Of a stretch of DNA of 64,000 bases, positions 25,401 to 34,215 are shown piece after piece. Below the pieces are notes generated by a model. The model worked only from the letters and a program-made list of their open reading frames with translations. It was not told the origin of the DNA and searched no databases. Position numbers and translations under genes: made by a program. This DNA is from Scortum barcoo (Eukaryota > Chordata > Actinopteri > Centrarchiformes > Terapontidae). The stretch spans positions 17,453,271 to 17,517,270 of the forward strand of contig CM041536.1 in the NCBI GenBank assembly GCA_023238725.1. Direction: 5' to 3'. How positions within the stretch are numbered: position 1 is the first letter of the stretch; the number at the start of each line of letters is the position of its first letter.

Positions 25401-28400
25401 ACCTTCCCATATCAGTGGAGACAGAACTCTATTTGTTCATACTGGGGAAATCTGAAATGATGAAAATGCCCAATTCTTAAAGAAATTACATTTCAATACT
25501 ATAATATTACAGATGTTAGTATCAACTATCAGCACGACTGTTTTAATCACTGGAGTGCATGGATGTGGGATTAATGCACAGATAAACCTCATTTATACTT
25601 CTGTGTTGTGTCAGCAGTGCAGCAAGTTGAACTTTTAGTGTCGTCTTTTTCATCTCTCTTACTCTCATCACCCATGTTTGGCCAAAGTTTGTCCAGTTGT
25701 AAAGAATCTGACGCTATATAGCTGGTATTCTCTTGTTTCAAATGAAGGTTTGAGGTTGCTGGTTTGAGACTAAAAGAACAAAAATTCTACATTTCTAAAT
25801 TCTACAAAAATACATTTCTGTAACTGTTAATTACATGCTCAGTTAAGAGTCGCAACCAAATATGTTATTCTTTATCAGCTAATCTACTGATCTCAACTGT
25901 TTATACATTTAATAAACAAAAATGTGAAATATGTGTGTCACAATTTCCCAGAGAGTGAGGTGATGTCTTCAGTGGCATCTGACAAGTCTAAAATCCAAAG
26001 ATATTTATTCTAATTTATTATATGATATAACACTGGCTCTATATCTATTTTAGTTTAGTTTTTTCCCATTTCACCAAGATCAAGAACAGAGGTGTTTTCA
26101 GATTTTGTCAAAGACCGTCACTGTATGTATGCTTTAAAATATACCCCCAATAAATGATCTGTGACTCTTTTTTTTACTTGTCTAACACACACGCACAAAG
26201 CCTAAAAAAAAAAAACGCAGTCAATGTTGGAGCAATCTTTTTGTGACAAACTACTTGAATGATTATTCACGTATCAAGTAGTATTGTGGGCAATTATTTT
26301 TCATGACTATCAACAAATTATTTCATAACTAAATTTGAGCTGCGTGGACTGTTTAACTGCACACATTACATTGTTAGAGGGCTTTCTTGGGTAACAGTCA
26401 ACTTCATTTCCATCAATTTTTTTGATTGCTTAGTCTTTAAAAATACTGAAAATTGTCACCTTATCAGAGATAGGAGAATGATCTTGCTTTGCTATTTTCT
26501 CACATCTTCACATTTGTGTGAAACCAGTATGTTTAGCATTGGCTCATAAAAGACTTTTACAGTTTGCTGCTTAATAAAAACAGCTTGTGTCTTTTCTTCA
26601 GCCTTTTTCTCACGTGCCAGGTATCCTTCCAATGAAAGACTACAGCAGGTGATTTTAATGGAGGAGTGTTAATCAGTGAAAGCACATGCTGTCAATCTCA
26701 GCTGCAATGGAAACTTAAGAGTGAAGAGCCCCGGACTAATCGATTAATCAACTAATCCTTTCAGCTCGCGTCTCAGCTTAGCTAAAAACAACCCATCAGT
26801 TCAGTGCCTGAATATTGAGATATCCTTAAGTTGAACAGATGAAGGCACGATGCTTTGAGGCTCAAGGTGCTGTGAGCTGTGTTGTAGTGAAGCTGTTGGG
26901 AGATGACTGACAAAACCGTGCAGCGTCACCGCCTCGCTCTCTGCATCTCCACAGCCTTTTCTGGAAGGATGAGGAACTGCCATGACAGTGATTTAGTCAT
27001 GGCTGCAGAAGCATGCTAGTTTGTGTGGGAGAGAAACTCAAGAGAACAGCACGATGACAGACCAAATGTGCCTGATATCTGCAGCACCTATTTTTAGCTC
27101 TGCTCTAAAGACCCTGTGACCCAAATAGCCATTAACAGATCAGCAACAACCTGATTTTTAATCCTGTTCTGCTTGTCAAAATCTGTTGGATTACAGGGTT
27201 ACGGTAAAGGCGAGCATATGAGTGGACATCAGGCCATACATACACCCTACTGCCAGTTCCCACAATCCTGCTCACATGGTCATAAACTTGCTCATTCACT
27301 CAGTCCTTGAATGAGCATCTGCTGCGCTTAAATAACCCCCCCACGAGCTGTTGTCACACCACCACATGGTGACAGTAGGGCTGTTCGATTTTGCCCAAAA
27401 ATAAAATCCAGATTTTCTTCTCGCAAAACCCGATTTCCGATTACGATTTTATTATTTATTATTTTATTATTTTTGGTGAAATAACAAAAAGACATTTTTT
27501 CAAATATGCTATTTTTTTGCACATTTTGCAAACAATTTCCCCATCGGGATGAAAGTGCAAACCTTGCTCTTTATTAAACAAAAAAAATCCCTCAAGGGAT
27601 TAAAATAAAAAAAAAAATGTTATGAACTTTTGCCACTTGGCTTTGCTCCATGCTATCTTCTAGTAGACGTCTTGTAAACAAAAGAACAATCCCTTTGGGA
27701 TTAAGTGAAAACCTCACTTTCACAGTAAATTTAAGGTTTCTTTATAAAAAACTTCTTTTTTAAATAAATAAGGCTTGATAAAATGTAGTTTGTATCCCTA
27801 AGACAAAAATTAATACTTGCAAGTTGCAAGCATGTAAGTTATGTGCATGCTATATCCCTGATGAAAAAAAACAAAACACCTTTTCTAATTTAACAAAACA
27901 GGTTCTTTGCATGTTAAATGATAAATAAATAAAAAATAAAATTACCCATGAGGGAGGAAGAGTTGTGTAATGTCTGTCAGTCAGTCATGCCCTGTGGCAT
28001 GTTACAACACCCCCTCCTACACTAAAGAGCCTCTCTGACGGAGGGATTGAGAGGTGTTTCTTGGCTAGCTTGCTGAGCGTCGCAGCCGTACCATTTCCAA
28101 ACAACGGACTTGCTCTTGGTCTATATTGGCAACAACATCCACGCTGGCCTTAGCGAACGCAGACATGTTTGTTTGCAGTATGCTGGGAGAGAGCACGATG
28201 GGAGGAAGGAGGCGGAAGTCACTACGTCAATGAACGGGGGCTGTACCGCAATTACCCTAGTTAAAGTGAAAAATCGTTTTTACGATTTACACGTTTTTAA
28301 CATCGTCCTAACTATATAATCCGATTACGATTGAAAAACGATTAATCGAACAGGCCTAGGTGACAGCATCTCGAGCAAATGACTGACGGGTTTGTCATAT

Positions 28401-28592
28401 CCAAATTTCAAGGAATACTTTAGTCCATTTTAGTCTATTAAAAACCACCATAATTAAACTGCAGGGATATTTATATTTATTTAACGATACAATGTGCAAA
28501 CTAGCAACAGCTGCAGCTATGCAGGAATGGGGGGAAATGATAAACATTGTGGTCAAACTAGGTCATGAAGTGCATCACATTCATTAAACTAA

Positions 28593-28639
<47 letters not shown>

Positions 28640-30742
28640 GGGGCCTGCCCAGTAAGTCCACAGTCTTTGATAAAGAAAATTTGTTAGCTTAAAGTGATAA
28701 CACTTGAGTCAGTCACCAGGAAACATTTATGCCATTATAATTCACACACAGTTAACTGCATACTGATTTAATATCAGTAAGTGTGTTGTTAATGTGACAT
28801 TAACATGTGACAATATGATCTGAATATGGATTGGACAAGAAGGAGAATTGACCTTGGTCTGCTCAGTAGATGTATTGTTCAACTATTCAACTAATCAACT
28901 ATTTTAATAATCAATTTTTAATGAAAAGAAAAGATAGATTTACTGTTAAACCTCAGGCTGTAACTACAGTGTTCTATCTCATCTTTCTAAAAATACAATT
29001 GCTTATTAACAATGTTCTTCATTTAAAGAATTTAAAAAGTATCTGCTTAAGAAAGCTTCTTAATTGCAGTTACAAAAGTACTTGTAATAGGGACTGCCAC
29101 CTAACCTATTTTCATTATTTACTGATCAGACAATAATTTACTCGATGTTGAGGGTTTCGTCTATAATGTAACACTAAATAGAGAAATTATTATTATTATT
29201 GTAGTTGTACCCTAATTACTTCGTTTTCACTTTCAAAAATGAAGACGCCTCCTACAAAAGTGTTAACTACAAACAAAAGCCTGATTCCTTCATCAATGTT
29301 GTCGTCCTCAAGTAGAAGTGTGGGATGTTGAGCACGTCTGGCCTGCCAAATAATTAAAAATAGTTGTGATTATAAACTAAATTGCTGCAATCTGCTCAAA
29401 ATCCTGATTCTAGAAAATATTAAAATGCTTCATGCCCACTTTGATCACCAATGTGTAACATATTTAAAAAGGTTTTAGACTCTGATGTGTAAAATACTAT
29501 AATCCAATACTTCATTTGTCTCTCTAGGGACAGACCACTTCCCAAAACCGGTTGTAATCAGTAAATTATTTCACAGCATTGTATAATCTGACAGTATATA
29601 GGTGCCTTTACTTTCCACAGAACATTTAGATGAACATTTGGTGTATCTAAGCAGTCTCCATTCACTCAAAACTACAATGCAAACCTAGCAAACACTAAGT
29701 TAGAAGTCTGTGATGTACGAAAATGTGTTGTTTAACTCATCTTCAGTCAACTGAAGCAAAGCGGTCTAACTCGATATTTCTCCTCCTCTGTAAATTCCAG
29801 CTTTCTTGGCCTGTCCCATAAAGAAACAACAATTGGGTTGTTGACCAGTATTTGAGTAATAACTAATGTTGATCCTGTGTTTGACCTAAATTTTATGTAA
29901 CAACCATGCCATTTCTCTGAATTCCTCTAAGCAGAAAAAAAGTGACAGGAGGCATTGTCTTAGCAAGGAAAAATACTTTCTTCTTTTTTTTCCTAAATAT
30001 ATAATTATAAGTTTTTGTCCTGCTGACTGCTGCTTTCTTTTATTTTTTCAAATATAGACATTATATCAAGTTAGGAAATCTAACATTTATGTCCAAAATA
30101 TACTCATAAAGCTGATATCTTGGCTCGGTTTGAGCTCTCTAAAGTTTCCTGAAAGGTCGTCAAGTGATTTGCAGTGAGACTGCAAAGTCTTGGAAGATAT
30201 TGTCAAGCCATAAATAAAAATTTAAGGAAAACGCAACTAACTAGTTTTTATTTGGCTTGGTGAAGTTGAGCTTTGACTATTTAATATTATAGTTAACATT
30301 AAATGTCAGCTGATCATGTTACTTTGACATGTCTGAAACACAGAGTAACTCACAGACCACAGAAATGGATCAGAACCAACTTACAGCTTCGTCCTGGTGA
30401 ACATCAGATGACTGAACTGCTGTTAAGCTAATCACATTTGTCTTAATTAGTTAGGCCCGAATAGCTGCCAGGAGTCATGCTAGTCCAACACAAAGTGACA
30501 CCAGATAAAGGGAAACAGGGACTATTAAAGTGTCATAAATATCCAGAGAGACAGTCGTGCTATATAAAACGCCTCTGACAGACTCGGCTTTGAACCGGTT
30601 GCCCTGGTAAACAGGCCATGCTACCGGTGCTAAGCTAGCTAACATGTTCGTGGTTTAGCCGCTTTAGGTTGAGATAAACACACACGTATATACCTTACAT
30701 GGAGATATCGTTAACCTTCATGACAAGCCGAGGCGTGGACAT
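19030..30742 (-). CDS. bmal2: BMAL2 (ARNTL2) circadian bHLH-PAS transcription factor
   Basis: Eighteen exons: 30742-30699, 25769-25663, 25165-25036, 24942-24892, 24773-24732, 24609-24452, 23881-23802, 23295-23203, 22621-22504, 22409-22325, 21624-21367, 21150-21044, 20720-20570, 20459-20389, 20250-20136, 19982-19892, 19421-19322 and 19187-19030. They total 1,959 nt (652 aa). The bHLH is at about aa 125-177 (HSQIEKRRRDKMNN, SRKLDKLTVLRMAVQHL), PAS-A about 180-300 (AADGFLFVVGCDRGK, RRSFFCRMK), PAS-B about 365-475 (ILGYLPQELLGTSCYEYFHQ, QWFSFVNPWTKEVEYIVST), and the C-terminal activation tail is SNDEAAMAVIMSLLETD. The paralogue is set by VEENQC, MPRKRKGS, IKCFREPHSQ and the IYAGSIGTQIAN exon, which follow BMAL2, and by ppfibp1 synteny. 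BMAL dimerises with CLOCK on E-boxes. The first two exons are the least certain; a start at 25675 (MGDE, strong Kozak) would give 616 aa. One donor is GC (21043-21042). Confidence 0.93.
22257..22324 (-). pseudogene. bmal2: Disabled 3' part of a bmal2 exon (SUMO-motif segment)
   Basis: Directly after RRSFFCRMK the minus strand reads AAGTAAGTAC. Skipping 4 nt gives YNKISVKLEEKEF...TSKKK, which lines up with the segment following CRMK in other BMALs and ends at a normal donor (AAAG|GTGGGG, 22256/22255). As it stands, the frame hits TAA at once. The coding frame is kept only by splicing at AA|GTAAGT, so this stretch is probably intronic now. Confidence 0.6.
22436..22490. repeat. (TC)n(AC)n microsatellite in a bmal2 intron
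   Basis: A tc run followed by an ac run lies in the short (94 nt) intron between the 22504-22621 and 22325-22409 exons. The repeat therefore makes up more than half of that intron. Confidence 0.95.
27376..28358. mobile_element. Non-autonomous hAT element (MITE) with 8-bp target duplication
   Basis: The terminal inverted repeats are TAGGGCTGTTCGATT at 27376 and the reverse complement TAGGCCTGTTCGATT at 28358 (one mismatch in 15). Both ends are flanked by the identical 8-bp direct repeat GGTGACAG (27368-27375 and 28359-28366), the hAT signature. The 983-bp interior has no transposase frame. Inner arms (ccgattacgat / atcgtaatcgg) extend the inverted structure. Confidence 0.92.
28594..28637. repeat. 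(CA)n microsatellite
   Basis: An uninterrupted ca run of about 22 units in bmal2 intron 1. Confidence 0.97.
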
Positions 30743-30788
30743 TTTCTGCTCGATATGCAGAGGATGTGTTGAACAGCGTCGCGCAGTG

Positions 30789-30796
30789 TTACATAA
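30789..30796 (-). promoter_or_regulatory. D-box (TTATGTAA) upstream of bmal2
   Basis: The minus strand reads TTATGTAAC, matching the PAR-bZIP/E4BP4 D-box, about 47 nt upstream of the ATG at 30742. D-boxes mediate DBP/TEF/NFIL3 input and, in fish, light-driven transcription. The match is exact but short, so functional use is inference. Confidence 0.5.
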
Positions 30797-30831
30797 ATGG
30801 CGTAGAGGGCGAATTTGCTCTACTGATCTAC

Positions 30832-30842
30832 TGACCTAGTTT
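30832..30842 (-). promoter_or_regulatory. RORE (ROR/REV-ERB element) upstream of bmal2
   Basis: The minus strand reads AAACTAGGTCA, a full match to the consensus WAWNTRGGTCA, 90 nt upstream of the start codon. ROREs bound by RORs and REV-ERBs are the known hallmark of bmal promoters. Its place beside the first exon of a bmal gene makes chance unlikely. Confidence 0.65.
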
Positions 30843-30939
30843 CGGGATAGCGCAGAGTTAACCAGTGACAAACCACCAAAAACACTCCGGAGCTCTTCTC
30901 CCCTTTTCAGTTTCAATACCACACAGCCGTCCACTCATC

Positions 30940-31400
30940 CGGTTTTGACTACGGAACTAGGAGGGAGGCGGGCAGCTTTGAGTTGTGTTTTGTTTACCTG
31001 CCGGTTCGCCTCCCGCTCTGTCACCGCCGCCAGCCGCTACATTCCTGGCCGACATGGCTGGAGCCGGAGCCGGTGCGCTGGGGCCCGGGACTCCGCCGCA
31101 TGGATGAGGCGGTCAACCACTCCGAAATGCTGCTGTGTTTTGTCGCGTCGTGGAGGAGCCGAGGCGGCGACAGGAGGTCGTACGAGTATATTATTTTTCC
31201 ACCCAAGGCGAAGAAAAACAAAAAACAAGAGAGGGGACGGAACACACAGCACAAAGGTTGCAGTGTGCTGTGCAACCAGGACGGACAGGGGAGAGCTGTG
31301 GAGCCGGGGGTTGCGGGAAGCCGGGACGCAGTCTCCTCCTACCGGCATACCGGAGTCACCGCTGCAGCCCCACTCACGGCTCTCAGAAAGGAAATACATG
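30940..31400. promoter_or_regulatory. CpG-rich island upstream of bmal2 exon 1
   Basis: Dense CG dinucleotides and GC-rich text stand in a locally AT-rich background. This is the likely bmal2 promoter. Open frames occur on both strands (a plus-strand run of about 140 codons, 30983-31405), but CpG-rich DNA gives these by chance and I recognise no protein, so I do not call a gene. A divergent transcript is possible. Confidence 0.55.
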
Positions 31401-31842
31401 CCTGATATGTGCTCTGTTACCATTAGGTGGAACGATTTCATCAACGATATCACTTAAATAAATCCGAATAATTACACAATTATTATTTTATTATTATTAA
31501 CAAAATAATACTCACAATACTATTAATAACAAAAATAAAAATGGTAATAATAAATAATGAATGTATTTTTACAATATTATTACAGTAGTAATGTTAAATG
31601 CATTTAATTATATGGGGAAGACACAAATACCAATTTAAGAAATCCAGGATAGTAAAAAGACAAAGAGAAAAACATTAATTGAAAGGTTTTCTTTTTTAAT
31701 TTTAATTAGAGGTGTATGGATATTGAAAGGTGGGTGGACTCACATAAAACTGCTTCCTGCAATCCCGTTCTACATAATGAATATTTTGAATAATGCTGAA
31801 TATGAGATTTCGAACGAGACGTTCTTTAGCGCCATGGTGTTG

Positions 31843-31924
31843 TGATGTCATCAAAGGCAGATCAAAGGCACAATTCCAGGACACGAGTGATGTCACGGGC
31901 AGCTGATTGGCTCAAGTATACATA
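31843..31924 (+). promoter_or_regulatory. Promoter of coiled-coil gene, copy 1
   Basis: Two TGATGTCA sites (31843-31850, 31888-31895) resemble CREB/CREM/ATF elements. They are followed by an inverted CCAAT (GATTGG, 31905-31910) and a TATA-like TATACATA (31917-31924). The spacing suits transcription starting near 31950, just before the open frame. The block is conserved in all three units. Confidence 0.55.
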
Positions 31925-32112
31925 GAACTTATCTCAGCTAAATTTTTCTACATCTGCCATTGGAGGACTTTGGTGAGTTCAAAGTGTCCTTATTCTTGAA
32001 AAGGAAGTAAGGAAAAGTGAGTAATTCTAGGCTCCAGTCAGAGGTAAGGGCATTTGTGTTGGAGTTGCAAGATTTGAGGGACAGTGAGGCCCATCGTCAA
32101 CAGCAGGAGGTG

Positions 32113-33309
32113 ATGGCCAAGGAAGAACTGTCCAGGATTTCAGATCCTTTAATGCAGGAGAAAGTTTTTAGGAGGAAAAATGATGATTATATTAGACAGT
32201 TAGAAGTGGAGAATTTGGTTTTAAGGGAGAGCAATAAAAGTATGGTGGCCGAGATTAAGCAGCTCAGGACAACAGTGTATGACCTTGAGTGTCCAGTTAA
32301 GGAGGCTCAACAAGGGGATGCTCCTTGTGTTGAAGATGAACTTCTGGAAAAGGTGGCTCAACTTGAACACCAGAAACAGATGATGCAGGTAAGGAACAGT
32401 AATTTGTTGGCCATATTGCAGGACTTGGATGAAAGGGAGAGTGCTCTTTTTGAGCAGAACAAGAGCATCACTGCTGAACTGGCCTCGCTTAAATCAGAGA
32501 TAGGCGTAAAACAGGCAATGAACAAACACCTGTGGACAGATGTTCAGGATTTGCAGAACAGTTTTAAGTCTTTGAAGGAGAATAAAGAGGCAGAGATAGA
32601 GAAGTTGAGGGCAGCACTGCTTAATCTTCAGGAAAAGGCAGACTATTTGAAAGAACAGAATGAAAGCATTGTAGACGAGCTGACTCAACTTGAGTCTCTG
32701 ACGGTAAAACTAAAGGAGGAGAATGGAAATCTTAAGACAGCTCTGCGTGATACTGAGTATCAAATGGAGGAGACTAATCTACAAATCCTGAATAATGATG
32801 AGGTAATTACAAAGCAGATCAAGGAAATTGCTTATAAGCAGCAAGTGATAGAGGAGCTTTCTGTCCACTTGGATGATATGAAGCAATCGATCCGTGATCT
32901 GAAGAGTCAGCTAGAGATGAGAACAGAAGAGGAGATTTTAGGTAAGAGGCAGGGCAATGAGAGTTTCTTGGAGACTGCATCTGAGTGTTTTGATGCCTCA
33001 TTTGGGCAGACTGATGATGGCTTTCCTGAGGCTGCACTTGGGGACCAGATTGATGTTGGCCTCCTGGAGACTTGTGCTGCACAACCTCAGCAGCTGGAGG
33101 CTCCTTCTGGTGCCAGAAGTATGTGGCGTTGCTGTGCTAAAGGCCTACTCAAACTAGGTTTGTGTGCTGCAATTGGCAGCGCAAGTCTACTTATTTCTGT
33201 GGGTATAATAGTCAGCAGACAGCCTGCCAACAGCTGCTTGTGGGACTGTATCTACAATTTCATTGAGCCCTACAGCAGCTTCCAACACATAGCACCTCAC
33301 CCCTTCTGA
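32113..33309 (+). CDS. Coiled-coil protein with C-terminal membrane anchor, copy 1
   Basis: A single uninterrupted frame. The first ATG (GTGATGG, good context) gives 398 aa. The frame is open for another 32 codons upstream without an ATG, back to a TAA at 32008. Residues 1-275 are almost all heptad-like coiled coil rich in E, K, Q and L, with three related motifs ESNKSMVAEI, EQNKSITAEL and EQNESIVDEL (about aa 39, 114 and 181). An acidic linker follows, then CC, a hydrophobic segment about aa 348-368 (LGLCAAIGSASLLISVGIIVS) and a 30-residue tail ending APHPF. The layout is that of a tail-anchored endomembrane or nuclear-envelope protein, coil facing the cytosol. I do not recognise the family by name. 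A 58-nt GT-AG interval (31973-32030) could be a tiny 5'UTR intron. It differs from copy 2 at six residues (aa 32, 49, 110, 149, 177, 288). Confidence 0.8.
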   Translation: MAKEELSRISDPLMQEKVFRRKNDDYIRQLEVENLVLRESNKSMVAEIKQLRTTVYDLECPVKEAQQGDAPCVEDELLEKVAQLEHQKQMMQVRNSNLLAILQDLDERESALFEQNKSITAELASLKSEIGVKQAMNKHLWTDVQDLQNSFKSLKENKEAEIEKLRAALLNLQEKADYLKEQNESIVDELTQLESLTVKLKEENGNLKTALRDTEYQMEETNLQILNNDEVITKQIKEIAYKQQVIEELSVHLDDMKQSIRDLKSQLEMRTEEEILGKRQGNESFLETASECFDASFGQTDDGFPEAALGDQIDVGLLETCAAQPQQLEAPSGARSMWRCCAKGLLKLGLCAAIGSASLLISVGIIVSRQPANSCLWDCIYNFIEPYSSFQHIAPHPF

Positions 33310-33429
33310 ACATGATAAGCCACATATTTTTATTTTTTTCTTGGGTTATGTATTTATGGATATGAATTATGAACGTGTCGATCTCATATATATTCACACA
33401 AACACATATTTGTGTGTATATATATTTAT

Positions 33430-33434
33430 CTATG

Positions 33435-33470
<36 letters not shown>

Positions 33471-33572
33471 TATATACACGTTTTCAATCAAAAGTATTCA
33501 ATCCCTTTAATCTAAGCGTGAGATTTTAGTGATGGTAATAATACAATTTGATTGAACTTGTGTCAACTCTAA

Positions 33573-33614
<42 letters not shown>

Positions 33615-33620
33615 ATATAC
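33430..33620. repeat. (TA)n(CA)n and (TG)n(TA)n microsatellites, unit 1
   Basis: Two compound dinucleotide tracts (about 33430-33476 and 33571-33615) lie downstream of the coiled-coil gene. Their lengths differ in the other two units, so they are useful to tell the units apart. Confidence 0.9.
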
Positions 33621-33670
33621 GTGTGTGTGAGAGAGTATAATATGTTTGTAACTTATATTCATAAATACAT

Positions 33671-33901
33671 GGGCAGCACAGTGGTGCAGTGGTTAGCACT
33701 GTCACCTCTCACAGGAGGCCTTTCTTCTGTGTGGAGTTTGCATGTTCTCCCTGTGTCTGCGTGGGTTTTCTCCAGGTGCTCTGGTTTCCTCCCACCTTCC
33801 AAAGACATGCACAGATGTGAGTGTGGTTGATGACCTCTTGCCTAATGTGAGCTGGTATAGGCTCACATTGGGTGAGAGGTTTAGGTAATGGATGTATGGA
33901 T
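33671..33901 (+). mobile_element. tRNA-like short interspersed repeat, copy 1
   Basis: It starts gggcagcacagtggtgcagtgg-type text with an A-box-like TGGTTAGCACTG. It continues with the stock teleost phrases tttgcatgttctccctgtg, tgggttttctcc and ccaaagacatgca, and ends in ATGG/ATGT simple repeat. The B-box portion seen in complete members is missing, so it is a deleted copy. Confidence 0.7.
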
Positions 33902-34215
33902 GTATTACTGAGATAAATAAAATCAAATTAATCAATAATATGGTAATAAAGCAATAATAATAATTATTAACAATAATACAATACAGTCATAACATGCAAT
34001 TAATACAATTACCAAAAACAAATAAAAAATAATACTTGGAATTGAATTAGTGAAATGTAATTCCTTAAAGCAGGAACATGGAAACCAATATCGCTTTCTT
34101 CCCAACTTTTAAACAGTTGAATAATACTAAATTTGTTAGCATGTTTGGTTCATATACTAAAGCTGATGTGTTTGCTAGCTTGTTTTACCTGCAAATGTTT
34201 AAAGTTTGTGATTAA

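Larger units (their letters stand above)
25770..30698 (-). other. bmal2: bmal2 intron 1
   Basis: The intron has an acceptor with a good pyrimidine tract (TTTTTGTTCTTTTAG|TCTC at 25770) and a donor CCAT|GTAAGG at 30698/30697. It contains a hAT MITE (27376-28358), a CA microsatellite, and from 29808 rightward the start of the tandem array. I see no other exons. Confidence 0.6.

Noticed and set aside
26730..26770. Another hAT-like end (aatcgattaatcaactaatc)
   Set aside because: Too short and without a partner terminus or target duplication to define an element.
29220..29345. Possible extra bmal2 exon in intron 1
   Set aside because: The minus strand lacks good splice sites in a usable phase, and the text resembles a dispersed fish repeat.
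30983..31405. Plus-strand open frame of about 140 codons in the CpG island
   Set aside because: Overlapping open frames exist on both strands, as is usual in CpG-rich DNA. No known domain appears, and most of it is deleted in units 2 and 3.
33260..33529. Ile/Tyr-rich frames near the TA/CA tracts
   Set aside because: Translation of dinucleotide repeats.
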